Assembly: GCF_000090795.2 (NCBI RefSeq)
Contig: NW_003546672.1
Span: 56,744 to 85,469, forward strand
DNA: 28,726 bases
Origin: Amphimedon queenslandica
Taxonomy: Eukaryota; Porifera; Demospongiae; Haplosclerida; Niphatidae
Direction: 5' to 3'
Part shown: piece after piece, positions 26,742 to 28,726 of the stretch
Numbering within the stretch: the first letter of the stretch is position 1
Layout of the letters: the number at the start of each line of letters is the position of its first letter
Translations under genes and position numbers: made by a program
Notes under the pieces: model-generated
Told to the model about the DNA's origin: nothing
Databases searched by the model: none
Seen by the model: only the letters and a program-made list of their open reading frames with translations

Positions 26742-26893
26742 TCTCCAGGCTCCTCCTCTCTCTTTCCTCCCACGCAGTATAAAATTTTATATGCATCGAT
26801 TTATGCTGTGGATCCCATTGCATTTTCCGCCCCCTCGTCAGCCCTTTTGTATTTCTTAAGTTTTGCTGTTGGTACTGAATTCTCTTGTTAACA

Positions 26894-28555
26894 ATGGGCC
26901 AGACCCTGTCTAAGGTATGGGCATCCAATCAAGGGTCTAATGTGAATGTGGACATATCTTCTGGTGTCGTTGATACAGTGCCCCATCCTGATGAGACAAT
27001 TAGATGCAGCTCTAGAATTATCTTTATCAGGAATTTCCTGTTTGGTGACTCTAGAACTTTTTTCATAGAAGCTGAACCATCTGATACTATTGAAAATGTG
27101 AAAGAGAAGATATCAAATAAAATAAAAATACAGCAATTCAGTTCATTGCAGAAAGAAGACATTTTGCTGATTCATGGTTCATGCCGCTTGATTGACAAAG
27201 ACAAGACATTCTTAGATTATAAAATTCAAAATGAAGATACGATTTGTGTCGTGAAATGTTTCTTGCTTTATGTGAAAACTCTGACTGGTAAAACAATTAC
27301 TCTTGAAGTTGTATCTTCTGATACTATTGAGAATGTTAAAGGAGCTATACAGGATATGAAGAAGGAATCCCACCTGATCAACAGAGACTCATATATGCTG
27401 GTAGACAATTGGAAGATGGTTGTACACTCTCAGATTATAATATTCAAACGGAAAGCACAATACATTTAGTACTTCGTTATCGAGGTGGTGGTGGCATGGT
27501 AATATTTGTCACTCTGACTGGTAAAAGAATTACTCTTGAAGTTGAACCTAGCTCTGATACTATTGAAAATGTTAAAGCAAAGATACAGGATGAAGTAGGA
27601 ATCCCACCTGATCAACAGAGACTCATATTTGCTGGTAAACAATTAGAAGATGGTTGCACACTCTCAGATTATAACATTCAAATTGGAAGTACAATATATT
27701 TACATGTATGTCAAGGTGACTGTGAACATACATATGTGTTTGTAAAAACTCTGACTGGTAAAACAATTTTTCTTGAAGCTTTACTGTCTGATACTATTGA
27801 AAATGTTAAAGCAAAGATACAGGATGAAGTAGGAATCTCATCTGATCAACAGAGGCTTGTATTTGCTGGTAAACAATTAGAAGATGGTTGTACACTCTCA
27901 GATTATAATATTCAAAAGGAAAGTACAATACATTTGATAGATCCTGCTAAGCAAATGATAAGGTTTAATGTCATAACTTCAGATGGCAAAACAATTATTC
28001 TTGAAGTTCAACCTTCAGATACTATTAGGAGAATTAAGGCAAAGATACAGGATAAAGAAGGAATCCCACCTCATCGTCAGGTACTCAAATATAATTTTAA
28101 TGAGTTAGATGATAACCAGACACTTTTTCATTATAGCATTCAAGAACATGCAATATACCTATGTATTCTTTCAATAACGATTCACTTAAATTTCTTAAAA
28201 GAATCATTTGATATATCTAGGATTGGAGAAGATGCTACACATAGGCGGTTGCAGGCCTGGGCATTAGGGGGCAATGCCCAGGTTGACTTTTTGACCAATA
28301 ATTATATTCATGATTCTGGTGTGGGCATCCAGTGCAAACTGTGGTAGTTCAATAGGCTTCTTTGTTGTTTTAAGCTAAGAAACCATCTCAATGAAGTTAT
28401 AGATCAGTATTGTCCATTTTCCTTGCAAAATTGTATGGAACCGCACCCACTCCACACCCACTAATTATTGATGCCCAGGTCAAACCAAATTTCTGCAACC
28501 GCCCATGATGCTACATGTACTTTACTGAGTATTAAACAAGAAGGTGCACTATAAA
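26894..28555 (+). pseudogene. Broken second copy of the multi-ubiquitin-like gene
   Basis: The start matches its neighbour ([14 protein letters not shown] against [14 protein letters not shown]), with the same myristoylation pattern and divergent first domain. At 27357-27358 two extra bases (TG), absent from the first gene, shift the frame inside the second ubiquitin-like domain. The original frame would end at 27469, while the ubiquitin-like frame continues as an open run from about 27360 to 28240. That run has a domain ending in RYRGGGG, two more ubiquitin-like copies (one more than in the first gene) and a domain matching domain 4 ([13 protein letters not shown]). Inside domain 5 ([12 protein letters not shown]) a transposon interrupts it. 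After the insertion the homology resumes briefly (LLSIK-like) and stops at TAA 28551-28553. No Death exon is seen before the window ends. Either this copy is a pseudogene or an assembly error caused the 2-base shift; the insertion would still truncate it. Confidence 0.8.
28231..28514. mobile_element. hAT-like MITE inserted in the second ubiquitin-like gene
   Basis: The 8-base direct repeat GATGCTAC at 28231-28238 and 28507-28514 flanks about 266 bases. These carry terminal inverted repeats: ATAGGCGGTTGCAG at the left (28241) and the inverse of ATGGGCGGTTGCAG at the right (ending 28506), with 13 of 14 bases matching. Two bases (AC) lie between the left target repeat and the inverted repeat. 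An 8-base target duplication with short inverted ends and no transposase is typical of non-autonomous hAT elements. It splits the ubiquitin-like frame, which in the first gene runs straight through this point. Confidence 0.82.
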
Positions 28556-28726
28556 ACCATTCACGCAACGTCATGAAATCGCTTCCGTCGATCACAGTAT
28601 AAAAGGAGGTGCCCTGGGCACAATATGGCGGCCAGATTGAATGAAATTTGAAAATAACAAAATGGCTCCCGCACTGGCACTGTTCTTATCATGGCTAAAT
28701 CACTAGCAAAACGCATTATAAAAACA
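28556..28726. promoter_or_regulatory. TATA-like element and possible start of another gene
   Basis: TATAAAAGG at 28599-28607 is followed after a few tens of bases by ATATGGCGGCC (a YY1-like AAATGGCGGC-type word) and several ATGs, none with a long open frame before the window ends. This could be a promoter reading rightward. No product can be named. Confidence 0.3.

Larger units (their letters stand above)
26072..26893. other. Intergenic region between the two ubiquitin-like genes
   Basis: The first part (26072-26335) is the AT-rich 3' end of the ubiquitin-like/Death gene, with AATAAA at 26320-26325. Bases 26340-26600 show nothing recognisable except a TATATATATA-type stretch near 26475. From 26611 the sequence is a duplicate of the INPP5F exon 1 start and its shared promoter, followed by the second ubiquitin-like gene. 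Confidence 0.6.

Overview
The window looks like a compact, AT-rich early-branching animal genome, most likely a demosponge such as Amphimedon queenslandica. That organism call is an inference. It rests on metazoan gene families (SMC3, SIL1, INPP5F/SAC2, DTX3L), many GT-AG introns of about 45-60 bases, gene-to-gene gaps of only tens to hundreds of bases, and an expansion of ubiquitin-like, macro and Death domain proteins. All exon models were built by hand from GT-AG junctions, reading frame and family similarity; each complete model sums to a whole number of codons.

Layout. 1-304 may hold the last exon of a + strand gene. 305-1170 is AT-rich DNA with microsatellites and four 42-base tandem repeats. 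1171-2881 (-) is a ten-exon gene for a protein with two hydrophobic hairpins. It is divergent from SIL1 (3140-4782, +), the ER nucleotide exchange factor for BiP, and a perfect 24-base palindrome lies between them. SIL1 converges, with only 27 bases between, on an intronless RING / TRAF zinc finger / coiled coil / macro gene (4810-6939, -). Next comes a DTX3L-like gene (7181-10561, -) carrying a macro domain upstream of its RING and Deltex C-terminal domain. These two neighbours share a nearly identical KH-like plus macro block, so they arose by local duplication and domain shuffling. The DTX3L-like gene shares a short promoter containing a CRE palindrome with cohesin SMC3 (10821-17000, +, 33 exons). 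SMC3 converges on INPP5F/SAC2 (17422-23617, -, 23 exons), a SAC-domain phosphoinositide phosphatase.

The right end is the most unusual part. INPP5F is divergent from a gene (23893-26071, +) encoding about 707 residues: an N-terminal myristoylation-type sequence, about seven ubiquitin-like domains, a proline-rich linker and a C-terminal Death domain. A second copy follows at 26894. The duplicated segment also carried the 5' end of INPP5F exon 1, which survives as a fragment. The second copy is broken by a 2-base insertion and by a roughly 266-base hAT-like MITE.

Taken together, the window has housekeeping genes (SIL1, SMC3, INPP5F) in head-to-head and tail-to-tail pairs. Between them sit lineage-specific, recently duplicated ubiquitin/ADP-ribose and ubiquitin/Death-domain genes with possible signalling or immune roles; that role is inferred from domain content only. 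A dispersed 177-base repeat sits in introns of both SMC3 and INPP5F, in opposite orientations.
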